From Ancylobacter sp. Lp-2 (GTDB lineage: Bacteria > Pseudomonadota > Alphaproteobacteria > Rhizobiales > Xanthobacteraceae), in contig NZ_JAJALI010000014.1 in NCBI RefSeq assembly GCF_020523795.1, positions 1 to 64,000 of the forward strand: a stretch of 64,000 nucleotides of DNA, in the 5' to 3' direction. The notes under the pieces were generated by a model. That model was not told the origin of the DNA, ran no database searches, and saw nothing but the letters and a program-made list of their open reading frames with translations. Shown here in pieces: positions 9,182 to 17,534 of the stretch; position 1 is the stretch's first letter, and each line of letters opens with the position of its first letter. Both the position numbers and the translations under genes were made by a program.

Positions 9182-9967
9182 ATGTCCATTCCCGCCGTGC
9201 AGGCGAAGCTGCTCGAAGGCAAGAAGGGCCTCATCGTCGGGATCGCCAATGATCGCTCGATCGCCTGGGGCTGCGCGCGGGCGTTCCGCGCCTTCGGCGC
9301 CGATCTGGCGATCACCTATCTCAACGAGAAGGCCCGCCCGCATGTCGAGCCGCTGGCGGCCGAGCTGGAAGCGCCGATCTTCCTGCCGCTGGACATGGCG
9401 GTGCCCGGACAGGTCGAGGCGGTGTTCGAGAGCATCGCGGCGACATGGGGCAAGCTCGATTTCGTCGTGCACTCCATCGCCTTCTCGCCGCGCGACACCT
9501 TGGCCGGCCGGGTGACCGATGCGCCGCGCGACGGCTTCCTGACCACGATGGAGATCTCCTGCTGGTCGTTCCTGCGCATGGCGCAGCTCGCCGAGCCGCT
9601 GATGAAGGATGGCGGCACGCTGTTCACCATGACCTATTACGGCTCCGAGCGGGTGGTCGAGAACTACAACATCATGGGCGTGGCCAAGGCGGCTCTGGAG
9701 AGCGCGGTGCGCTACATGGCGGCCGAACTCGGCCCCAAGGGCATAAGGGTGCATGCGATTTCGCCGGGGCCGCTGGCGACCCGCGCGGCCTCCGGCATCC
9801 CGGAATTCGACGCGCTGCTGGAGAAGGCGAAGAGCAAGGCGCCCGCGCGCGAACTGGTCTCCATCGACGATGTCGGCGCCGCCACCGCCTTCCTCGCCCA
9901 TGATGCCGCCCGGCTGATCACCGGGCAGGTGCTCTATATCGACGGCGGCTACCACATCATCGACTGA
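9182..9967 (+). CDS. fabI: Enoyl-[acyl-carrier-protein] reductase, first copy
   Basis: This 261-residue short-chain dehydrogenase relative has FabI hallmarks: an N-terminal nucleotide-binding stretch GLIVGIANDRSIAWGCARAF and the catalytic Tyr-X6-Lys pattern in ENYNIMGVAKAA. FabI reduces trans-2-enoyl-ACP in the last step of fatty-acid elongation. A good ribosome-binding site (AAGGAAG) precedes the ATG. It is the third gene after DUF3141 and pta, so it may serve a special acyl pool rather than bulk synthesis. A second, clearly different copy sits with fabA-fabB at 59706. Confidence 0.88.
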   Translation: MSIPAVQAKLLEGKKGLIVGIANDRSIAWGCARAFRAFGADLAITYLNEKARPHVEPLAAELEAPIFLPLDMAVPGQVEAVFESIAATWGKLDFVVHSIAFSPRDTLAGRVTDAPRDGFLTTMEISCWSFLRMAQLAEPLMKDGGTLFTMTYYGSERVVENYNIMGVAKAALESAVRYMAAELGPKGIRVHAISPGPLATRAASGIPEFDALLEKAKSKAPARELVSIDDVGAATAFLAHDAARLITGQVLYIDGGYHIID

Positions 9968-10207
9968 CCGCAGCGGCATCCCGGTGCCTTGGCACTCGCT
10001 GCGAACATCCGGACGGGCGAATGTCGCCGCGCTCCGACCGGACGGACATTGCCGTCGGCATATCCTAGGGGTAGTTTTTCTATTACTTCAATTTTCGAAT
10101 ATTATTTGATTATAATCGACATGATCGGATGAAATTTGAAATCTTTGTTCGGGTAATATCTTCTGTTACCTTGCAACTTGGTCGAGAGATCCTTGGTCGG
10201 GGTGGCT

Positions 10208-12056
10208 ATGATGATCACCGTCGTGCTGTTACGGCCGGACGATCTGCTGATGGCCGCGAGATGCCGCTGGACAGCGTGCGGATCAATGTTGCGGCGACGC
10301 CGAAGCTGAATACGCCGGGGATGACCGGCGACTCACCGACAGGGATCGCCACGGGCAGCTTCGAAGTATGGGTCGGCAATAAATCCTGGCCGTTTCCCTG
10401 CACCGGCTTCGATCGCGCCGGCAACCGGATCGATTTCGCCGCCGAGCTGATCTTCGTGCCCGACGACGACATTCCCGCCGGGCTGCCGATGGTGGCCCAG
10501 CATTACACGATCCACCGCCGGCCGGCTCCGACCAATGGCGCGCCGATGAAGATCGCCGATTTCGCTTCGAATGCGCAGACGGCGAGCTTCGTCTCGGCCG
10601 GCCTGCTGTTCGGGGCCGATCTCGACGTCAACGGCGCCGCCTTCCTGCCGAAGATCGACGCGCTGGACGTGCGCGCGCCGGCGCTCGAGCATCTGACCGG
10701 CGTGGCGACACCGACCCGGCTCGCCTTCGATCCGAGCTACCTCGCCAACGGGCTCGACGATGCGGCCGGGTTGTTCGCGCGGGTTACCGGTGATCTCGAT
10801 ATCGGCTTCTCCGCCGATCAGACCGGCGGCATCGTGCGGCCCGACCTGTCGGTGAAAGGCTTCTCGACCAAATTCGGACCGATTGCCGGCGATCTTGGCG
10901 GCGTGCTGGGCGGAATTTCGACCCGGCATCCGCCTTCGCCAGCCTCGATGCCAAGCTGTTCGGCGCCGTGCCGGTCAAGGACCTGCTCGGCTCGACCCTG
11001 CTTGCCGATGCCGCGCCGAAGATCGTCACCTTGCTGGAGCCCGAAGGCGGGCCCCCGACACGCTCCGTTACCCGGATGCAATGGGATGCGCCGACCAGGG
11101 ACGTCGATCTCGGCGTGGTCGAGTTCAAGCCCGGCGGGGCGGCGACGCGGCTGAAGACCGAGGTGGTGGTCACCAAGCGGCTGGACGATCCGACGACCGG
11201 GCCGACTCTCACGATCAGCGGCCGGCTCGACGAGTTCTCGGTCACGCTGCTCAATGTCGTGCGGGTGAATTTCAACCGCTTTTCCTTCGGCTCGGCAAGC
11301 GGGCAGTCGCCTTCCGTCGACGTGGCGCTCGACGAGGCGGCGCCGTTCGAATTCCTCGGTGCGCTGAAATTCGTGCAGTCGCTGAGCGAGATCATCCCGC
11401 CCGGCATTTTCGGCGCCAATGGCCCGCGCATCACCCTGCAACCGACCAGCATCGAGGTCGGCTTTGCCCTGCCGCTGCCGCCGGCGGCCTTCGGGGTGTT
11501 CTCGATCCGCAACATCGCCATCGGCACCTCGCTGGTGTTGCCCTTCCTCACCGGGCGGCCGAGCCTCGCCTTCTCTTTCGCCAGCCGGGAGAAGCCGTTC
11601 CAGCTCTCGGTGCTGATCCTCGGCGGCGGCGGCTTCGCCCGCGTCGAACTCGACACCGAGGGCATCCGCTCTGTCGAGGTGATGTTCGAGTTCGGTGGCA
11701 TGTTCTCGCTCGACGTCGGCGTCGCCAGCGGTTCGGTCCACATCCTCGCCGGCATCTATATCGGCCTGAAGGGCACGGATTCCGAACTCACCGGCTATGT
11801 TCGCGTCGGCGGCGAGGTCACCATCCTTGCCATCGTCTCGATCTCGATCGAGTTCATGCTGTCGCTCAGCTACTACCCGGCGCAGCGCGTCGCCAAAGGC
11901 GTCGCCAAGGTCACTGTCTCGGTGCGCGTCGCCTTCATCTCGAAATCGGTCTCCTTCTCCGTCGAGCGCTCCTTCGAGGCCGGCAGCCGGCACCTGAGTA
12001 TCGCCGAGGCGATGGGAGCCGGGGACTGGGCTGATTACGCCGAGGCGTTCGCGTGA
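10208..12056 (+). pseudogene. Large beta-rich protein of unknown function, two apparent frameshifts
   Basis: A protein of about 615 residues can be assembled only by changing frame twice. Frame one starts at the ATG at 10208 (MMITVVLLRPDDLLMA). Near 10255 the coding sense moves to the frame reading MPLDSVRINVAATP, and near 10905-10920 it moves again to the frame reading NFDPASAFASLDAKLFG, which stays open to 12056. Both shifts fit single-base losses. The C-terminal 250 residues alternate hydrophobic and polar residues (FGGMFSLDVGVASGSVHILA, then GYVRVGGEVTILAIVS), suggesting a beta-sheet fold. I do not recognise a named family. It is followed by two intact, equally unknown large genes. Either the gene is dead or the assembly lost two bases. 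Confidence 0.6.
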
Positions 12057-12088
12057 CGCCGACACGGAGCGGGTGGAGAGGCTAGGCG

Positions 12089-14410
12089 ATGGCGATCGAA
12101 CTCACCCTCATCGCCGTGCCGCGGGGCTTCATGCCGGATGGCCAACTCGCCGCTTCGGTGGTGGTGTCGCCCAAGCTCACCGATGGGAGCACTCTCGGTG
12201 ACTTTCCCCTGATGCTCGCCTGGAGCGCTGCCTTGCAGGAGGCGCCACCGGACATCGTGCTGCGCCTTGCCGGCGTCGATATCGAGGCGGCGTTCGATGC
12301 GTCGGTGCTGCGTCCGGACATTTGGGCGGCGATCTTCAACGAGACGACGCCCGTGCAGTCCTTCACCTTCGACGACGCGAGCCGCCGGCCGGTGATTTCC
12401 TACCGGACGCGCGACGCGCTTGCTCTCGTCCGCGACAGCTACCAGTCGCTCACTACGCGGGGCGCGGCCGAGCTGCCCAGTGCGCTGGGCCTGGCGCGCA
12501 GCCTCGCCGGCCTTGCTTTGCCGGATGAGGGACGCGGTGTCGATGCGCTTAATCGTGAGACCCGACGACACCTGCTGAAGCTGCAATCGGAGCCCCGTCG
12601 CCGCGATCTGTCGGCGCAGGAGCCGGAGGAGACACTGCGCGATTTCACCTTGTTCAGCCGGATGCCACAGCCCTCGCCGGACGCGCCCGACCCGATCCCG
12701 CGCAGCGAGAAGGAACTCGCCGAGATTCTCGATTTTCACAAGGCGGTCACCGCCATTTCGGCGCATCCGGCGCTGATGCGGGCGCTCGGCCTGGTGCTCG
12801 ACGTGACGATGAAGCCGGAGGGCGTGCCGCCGACCGGCGCGGCCGGGGCCGCTTTGGCCGGTTTCTCGGTTGCCGGTTTCCGGCAAGCGCGCGTGCGGCG
12901 CACCGTCGCCATCGTCACGCCCTCGGTGCTGTGCCGACATCAGCCGGCGACGGCGGGGGCACCGGTCTTCGCGGCGGCCGACGATGCCGGCGGGGCGAAG
13001 GTGGTGGAGGGCTGGCTGGCGCTGCCGGAGGCGGCGTTCCATCTCGTCGATCTCGATATCGATGGGGCGCTTGCCAAGCTGATCGGCCTTGCGACCGTGA
13101 GCGGACGGGCCAAGGAGAGCCCAACCTCGGACGGCGCGCTGCCGGCGCTGCGCTCGGCGGGGCTGTCGCTGGCGGCACACAACCGTGGAGGCGAGGTGAT
13201 AGAGGCGTTGCGGCGCTCGGCGGCGATCAATGCGGCGCTCGGGGCCGGACCGCAAACGGTGCTGCGCGCCCGCGACCTCGTGCGGGGGTACCGGATCGAT
13301 GTCTGGTCGGCGGCCAGCGGCGCCTGGCGTTCTCTGCACCGTCGCCGCGGGCTGTACAGTTTCGGCGCGGATGGCGCGGTCCGGCTCGAGACAGCGGAGG
13401 AGGGCTATGTCCAGTTCGCCGCCGCCAGCCCGGCGCCGGACCCGACCCGCGCCGAGGACGATCCGGCCTATCCGCTCGAGCAGGATCTCTACGTGCACGA
13501 GGTGATCGCCCGCTGGACCGGCTGGAGTCTGAGCGCGCCGCAGCCCGGTCGGCCGATTCATCGTTCCGATCCGCATGATCCGTTGAAGAAGGACGAGACC
13601 GAGGACGCTTTTGCTACCGCCTTCAAGATGCGCACGCGCTTCGCGCCCGAGCCGCGCTCGCTGCCGGCGCTCCGCTTCGGGCAGCGCTATCGGGTGCGCG
13701 TGCGTATCGTCGACCTTGCGGGGAACAGTCCCGGCGTGCAGGAGGCCGGGCCGGCCCATGTGCCGCTTGTCCTGCCGGCGGCTCCGGAAGCGCAGCCTTA
13801 TTTCCGCTACGAGCCGGTGCCGCATCCGGTGCTGGTGCTGCGGAGGCAGCCGGAAAGCGGGCGTCCGGCGCTTGATCGCCTCGTCATCCGTTCCTTCAAT
13901 AATGATCCCTCGCTCGATCATGCGTCCTGCGGGGAGAGCGATGAGCGTCATGTGGCGCCGCCCCGCGCGGCGGTGGATCTCGTCGAGCTACATGGAGCGC
14001 TCGACGACGCGGCCGGTCGGCTGAAGGGCGATGCGGCAACCTTCGACGCCGTGGTGGCGCGCGACGATGCGGCCTTCACGACCGTACCGATCGGGGATCC
14101 GCCGAAAGAAACGCCCCTCGTGGCGGCCGAGCAACTGACGGCGGACTATTCACCTGATCCTCTCGCCCGTGCCGCCGCGTTTCGTTCCCTGCCCGGCGTC
14201 GTGCCGGGGCGGGTCGCTCTCGCCGATGCGTCGGGCGTGCGGGAACTGACCGATGGCGAGGACGCCGCTGCCGGGCCGGTGTTCCAGGTGGTGTTCGGCG
14301 GCGACTGGCCGCAGCGGCTCGGCTTCCGCCTGGCTTTGGGGGAGGGTGACGAGCCGCCATCATGGGATGAAGGCCGGCGCGTGCTTACCGTGCTCCTGCC
14401 CAAGGGCTAG
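12089..14410 (+). CDS. Large protein of unknown function, second of three-gene block
   Basis: This 773-residue protein has no signal peptide or obvious membrane helix and I cannot assign it to a known family. It begins with a beta-rich section (MAIELTLIAVPRGFM), has a charged linker near residues 150-220, and a C-terminal third with a fibronectin-III-like signature, YRVRVRIVDLAGNSPG, followed by Pro-rich strands and PHPVLVLRRQP. The ribosome-binding site GGAGAGG is well placed. It lies 32 bases after the frameshifted first gene and its stop codon directly abuts the start of the third gene, which indicates translational coupling. The arrangement suggests three parts of one extracellular, structural or binding assembly, but that is inference only. 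Confidence 0.7.
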   Translation: MAIELTLIAVPRGFMPDGQLAASVVVSPKLTDGSTLGDFPLMLAWSAALQEAPPDIVLRLAGVDIEAAFDASVLRPDIWAAIFNETTPVQSFTFDDASRRPVISYRTRDALALVRDSYQSLTTRGAAELPSALGLARSLAGLALPDEGRGVDALNRETRRHLLKLQSEPRRRDLSAQEPEETLRDFTLFSRMPQPSPDAPDPIPRSEKELAEILDFHKAVTAISAHPALMRALGLVLDVTMKPEGVPPTGAAGAALAGFSVAGFRQARVRRTVAIVTPSVLCRHQPATAGAPVFAAADDAGGAKVVEGWLALPEAAFHLVDLDIDGALAKLIGLATVSGRAKESPTSDGALPALRSAGLSLAAHNRGGEVIEALRRSAAINAALGAGPQTVLRARDLVRGYRIDVWSAASGAWRSLHRRRGLYSFGADGAVRLETAEEGYVQFAAASPAPDPTRAEDDPAYPLEQDLYVHEVIARWTGWSLSAPQPGRPIHRSDPHDPLKKDETEDAFATAFKMRTRFAPEPRSLPALRFGQRYRVRVRIVDLAGNSPGVQEAGPAHVPLVLPAAPEAQPYFRYEPVPHPVLVLRRQPESGRPALDRLVIRSFNNDPSLDHASCGESDERHVAPPRAAVDLVELHGALDDAAGRLKGDAATFDAVVARDDAAFTTVPIGDPPKETPLVAAEQLTADYSPDPLARAAAFRSLPGVVPGRVALADASGVRELTDGEDAAAGPVFQVVFGGDWPQRLGFRLALGEGDEPPSWDEGRRVLTVLLPKG

Positions 14411-16363
14411 ATGGCGACGAGCCGGCTGAGCGGCGCTTTCGCCGAGGCAGACCTGCCGCTTCTCGGCATGTGGGCGTGGCAGCGGGATTATCTTGATGCC
14501 GAGGCGCGGCGGATCATGATCAGCGCGAGCAGCACGCTGGCCGAGACGCTCGAACGCCACACCGCACGTGCCGGCCGGCTGCTCCGTCTCGCGCTGGAAG
14601 GCGGGCAATGGGCGCTGACACCCTCGATCCCCGTGCAGTTCATCCATGCCGTGCAGCAGCCCATAGGCTTGCCACGCTTCCTGCCCAGCGCGCCGGATGT
14701 GCTGGCGGTGCTCGCACATGAGGGCGGGCTGTCGACGGCTGGCGCGGCATGGCCCGGTGCGCCGCTCGTCGCGTTGCGCGAGGCCCGCTCGCCCGACGCG
14801 CTGCTGATCGGCGGGCTCGACATCCATCTCGCCTCGACCGGCCGCGTCGATCTGGCGGCGAGCTGGCGCGAGGTCGAGGACGATCAGGCGGACGGCGTCC
14901 GCTGGATCGATGTGCGCGCCACGCCGGAGCCGATCCTGCTCGGGACGACCGCGGGCAGCGTGCCCGCACAGGGCACCAGCGGGCGGGAGGTGGCGACGAT
15001 CACCGAAGTCGGCAGCCTCGCCTTTCTGCCGCGCCACGCCGTCGACGGCGTCTGGCGTCCGCCGGCGGCGCCGGTCCAGCGCTTCGGCGATACGCGCCAT
15101 CGCATCGTCACCTATGCGCCGGTGGTCACCAGCCGCTTCGGAAGTGACTTTCCGGCGGATGCCGGGCTGGTCTTCACCCGGACCGGTCCGACGACGACGG
15201 TTTCGGTGCCGAGTTCCGCGCCGCCACCGGCACCTGTGATCGTCTCGGTTCTGCCGAGCTTCGGCTGGCAACGTGAGCGGGCCGGCACGCTGACCGCCAG
15301 CATCCGCTCGGGGCAGGGCATTCGGGTCTATCTCGAACGACCCTGGTTCGCGTCCGGCGAGGGCGAGCGGCTCGGCGTCGTGCTCTGGCCGCGGAAGTCG
15401 ACGCCGCCGACCGATGAGCAGCGGCGCGACCGCTATGCCGGCCGGGTCACCGAATGGGGCCTGGATCCACTGCGCTGCAGTGGCCCGCTTGTCGCGATGC
15501 CGAACGTCACGCAGTTGCGCGAGAGCGCCGCCACGCGAGAGGGGGTCTATTGCGCCGAGATCGGCCGGTCGGTCGACATTGTCGGCTACGACACGCAGGT
15601 AGATGTCGCGCGGGGTCTTCGCTACGCCGACATCGTGTTCGCGGCAGACGCCGCCTACATGCCCTTCGTTCGGCTGGCGCTGGTGCGCTTCCAGGCGGAT
15701 TCGATTCCCGGCGCCGAGATCTCGGCCATCGCGACGGCGGACTTCCTGCAACTGACGCCGGATCGCGCGGCGATGCTGATCGCCGATCCATCGCTGCCCA
15801 ATCTCTACCGCCTTACCATTTCCGGTCTCGCGCCGACGCCCTCGCCGGCGGCTCTCTGGAAGAACCGGATCGAGGTGACGCTTGAGGAACGGATCGACGA
15901 TCTGGCCACCGATCTCGGCTGGCGTCCGGTTGCCGGCGGCGTGGCCGTGATCACCGAGACGACGCCGAACTCCAGCGAGCCGGCCGTGCTCTATTCCGGC
16001 CTCGTCGAATTTGCGCTGCCTCCCGATCCGAATCGCTACCGGCTTGCCATCCGCGAATTCGAGACCTGGGAGGTCGATCCACTGATGCTTCAGCCCTTGC
16101 CGCTGCCCGTCGTCCAGTCCGATCGGCTGCGGCTACAGGGATGGTCCCTTGCCGACGCGGGCGATGAGACGTTGCCGATCTTGCCGGGACAGACGATCCG
16201 GGAACAGATCGAGCCGACGATGGCTGCGGTTCAGCCCGCCGGCGTCTCGGCGACCCTCCGCGCGATCGGCCGGCTCGACAGCGTGTTCACCGGCCCCCGG
16301 ACCCGGCGGCGCTTGGTCTATGCGGAATTCCTGGCCATCGACCCGCCAGCCCGCAATGGCTGA
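14411..16363 (+). CDS. Large protein of unknown function, third of three-gene block
   Basis: The ATG follows the previous stop codon with no gap. The 650-residue product has no export signal or membrane helix that I can see and no catalytic motif I recognise. Its composition is beta-prone, with many short Val/Ile/Leu strands and Pro or Gly turns (for example TVSVPSSAPPPAPVIVSVLP near residue 260, and RYADIVFAADAAYMPFVRLA near residue 400). The C-terminal part contains repeated Leu-Pro-Leu-Pro turns. Codon use and GC content look like the neighbours, so recent transfer from a distant source is not apparent. Function is unknown; conserved adjacency with the two preceding genes would be the best lead. 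Confidence 0.7.
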   Translation: MATSRLSGAFAEADLPLLGMWAWQRDYLDAEARRIMISASSTLAETLERHTARAGRLLRLALEGGQWALTPSIPVQFIHAVQQPIGLPRFLPSAPDVLAVLAHEGGLSTAGAAWPGAPLVALREARSPDALLIGGLDIHLASTGRVDLAASWREVEDDQADGVRWIDVRATPEPILLGTTAGSVPAQGTSGREVATITEVGSLAFLPRHAVDGVWRPPAAPVQRFGDTRHRIVTYAPVVTSRFGSDFPADAGLVFTRTGPTTTVSVPSSAPPPAPVIVSVLPSFGWQRERAGTLTASIRSGQGIRVYLERPWFASGEGERLGVVLWPRKSTPPTDEQRRDRYAGRVTEWGLDPLRCSGPLVAMPNVTQLRESAATREGVYCAEIGRSVDIVGYDTQVDVARGLRYADIVFAADAAYMPFVRLALVRFQADSIPGAEISAIATADFLQLTPDRAAMLIADPSLPNLYRLTISGLAPTPSPAALWKNRIEVTLEERIDDLATDLGWRPVAGGVAVITETTPNSSEPAVLYSGLVEFALPPDPNRYRLAIREFETWEVDPLMLQPLPLPVVQSDRLRLQGWSLADAGDETLPILPGQTIREQIEPTMAAVQPAGVSATLRAIGRLDSVFTGPRTRRRLVYAEFLAIDPPARNG

Positions 16364-16504
16364 CATGCGGTGCTCAATGGCCGCGCCGTGCGACCATTTC
16401 CGACGTCTCCATGCACGTCATGGGCGAGGCTGGATAAGCGGCAATTCTATCGGGTCGAGCAAGTGAATCATCGCGCCGACACATTCACGATGGCTCTCGA
16501 ATAG
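16356..16504 (+). pseudogene. Possible degenerate small gene after the three-gene block
   Basis: An ATG at 16356 overlaps the previous stop. Protein-like stretches follow in three frames: HAVLNGRAV (16364-16390), TISDVSMHVMGEA (16393-16431) and DKRQFYRVEQVNHRADTFT up to a stop at 16502-16504. Joined, they would give a protein of about 48 residues, but three frame changes in 150 bases are needed. It may be a decayed fourth member of the block or chance. Confidence 0.3.
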
Positions 16505-16521
16505 GGCGCCTAGGTCGTCAT

Positions 16522-16977
16522 TCACCTTGCATCTCGTCGGACCTCCTCGCAAATGAACGCGTCGCCGAGGGAGCGGGCTTCGCGATACAGGATCGAGGAT
16601 TGGCGGCTCGACATGGGCTCCGCTACCTCGCTCAATGCCACGGCGAACAGGAATGCATGCTGCAGCCTTTCGCCCTTCGCGCTGGGCTCTTGCGCGTCGG
16701 GGGCCGCCTCGAACCGGCGCGATAGCTGGTCGAGATCCAGCATTCGCTTCGCGAACAGGGCCCAGACCACTTCCTGAGCCGGCTCGATGCCAAGAGTGGT
16801 ATGTAAGCGCACAAGTCGCTGGGAGAGGTCCGTCCCGGTTGCGGGCACTTCGACGGGTTGGCTGTCGCGCACAATGCCAAAGCCGCTCGAATGCTCACCG
16901 CTCAGCACAACCAAGGCAATCGTCGCCGCAGCCGCGCCAATGGCGGCTACGCGGATGCCGAGGGCGCGCGCGAACAT
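16522..16977 (-). CDS. Spy/CpxP-like periplasmic helical protein
   Basis: The 151-residue product starts with a signal or anchor segment (GIRVAAIGAAAATIALVVL) and continues with a soluble helical domain. Two segments, LGIEPAQEVVWALFAKRM and AEPMSSRQSSILYREARSL, resemble the paired LTxxQ repeats of the Spy/CpxP/CnrX group, periplasmic chaperones or metal sensors that form a helical hairpin. The resemblance is by pattern only and the LTxxQ consensus is loose. It is transcribed leftward, divergent from the thiocyanate-dehydrogenase-like gene, separated by an AT-richer region. A role in envelope or copper stress would suit the copper-enzyme neighbour, but this is inferred. The ATG at 16977 is preferred to the preceding TTG. 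Confidence 0.55.
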   Translation of the reverse strand: MFARALGIRVAAIGAAAATIALVVLSGEHSSGFGIVRDSQPVEVPATGTDLSQRLVRLHTTLGIEPAQEVVWALFAKRMLDLDQLSRRFEAAPDAQEPSAKGERLQHAFLFAVALSEVAEPMSSRQSSILYREARSLGDAFICEEVRRDAR

Positions 16978-17363
16978 CAATATGAATCTGCTTCTATTTT
17001 AGATGTGAGGGCAGGGCTGGCTATCGATCCAAAATACTAGCGCTTTAGCGTTGCGTGTTTCAAGGATTCATCTTAGCAGTATTGGTAGAATAAAGACGAC
17101 CAACTCCGGCAAGGTACCTTCTCCCAGCAACAGCTTATCGCTTAATCCGACTGCTGTGCCCGATATAAGTATTATGATACTTTTGCGGACGGCGTAGCGA
17201 AGAGAGCCGATAAGCATCGGGTGATGATCAGCTTGGCTGCCATGATCGCCATAAAGCCCGCCCGCCAGTATTCCCGTTCGCGATCGCACGGTTTCGCCCG
17301 TCTTGGCGAGGATCCCCTCACGAGGGGGATCGATGACGCGCTTTCGCCAGAGCGAGGAGCGAG
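16978..17363. other. Divergent intergenic region
   Basis: I see no gene here. Bases 16980-17240 are AT-richer than the surroundings, as expected for promoters of the Spy-like gene (left) and the thiocyanate-dehydrogenase-like cluster (right). A hairpin GATCCCC/GGGGATC lies at 17311-17331, just before the cluster's first possible coding sequence. Confidence 0.45.
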
Positions 17364-17534
17364 GTGCTGGCACAGAGCATGCGGACCGGTGTCGTCGCGG
17401 CGGCGCTGCTGGCGAGCTGGCCGGCCGGCTGCCGGAACGTGTCGTGCCGTCGCAGGCGGTGGATGGACGCCGCAAGACACATAGGGAACGACCTGTGGGC
17501 ATGCCGGGACTACCGGCGCGGGGAGGACATATGA
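17364..17534 (+). CDS. Possible small Cys-containing lipoprotein
   Basis: A 56-codon frame starts with GTG at 17364, right after GAGGAGCGAG, or with ATG at 17379. It encodes a short hydrophobic segment VVAAALLASW ending in PAGC, which loosely resembles a lipobox, followed by a basic, Cys-containing tail (RNVSCRRRRWMDAARHIGN). Its stop overlaps the start of the next gene as ATATGA, the arrangement expected for translational coupling. I recognise no family. It could be a small metal- or electron-handling accessory, or an upstream leader frame. Its small size makes chance a real alternative. Confidence 0.38.
   Translation: MLAQSMRTGVVAAALLASWPAGCRNVSCRRRRWMDAARHIGNDLWACRDYRRGEDI

Noticed and set aside
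12035-13951. A 638-codon minus-strand open frame in the unknown block
   Set aside because: The plus-strand frame has the better ribosome-binding site, junction with neighbours and protein-like composition; the minus frame is rich in Arg, His and Gly repeats.
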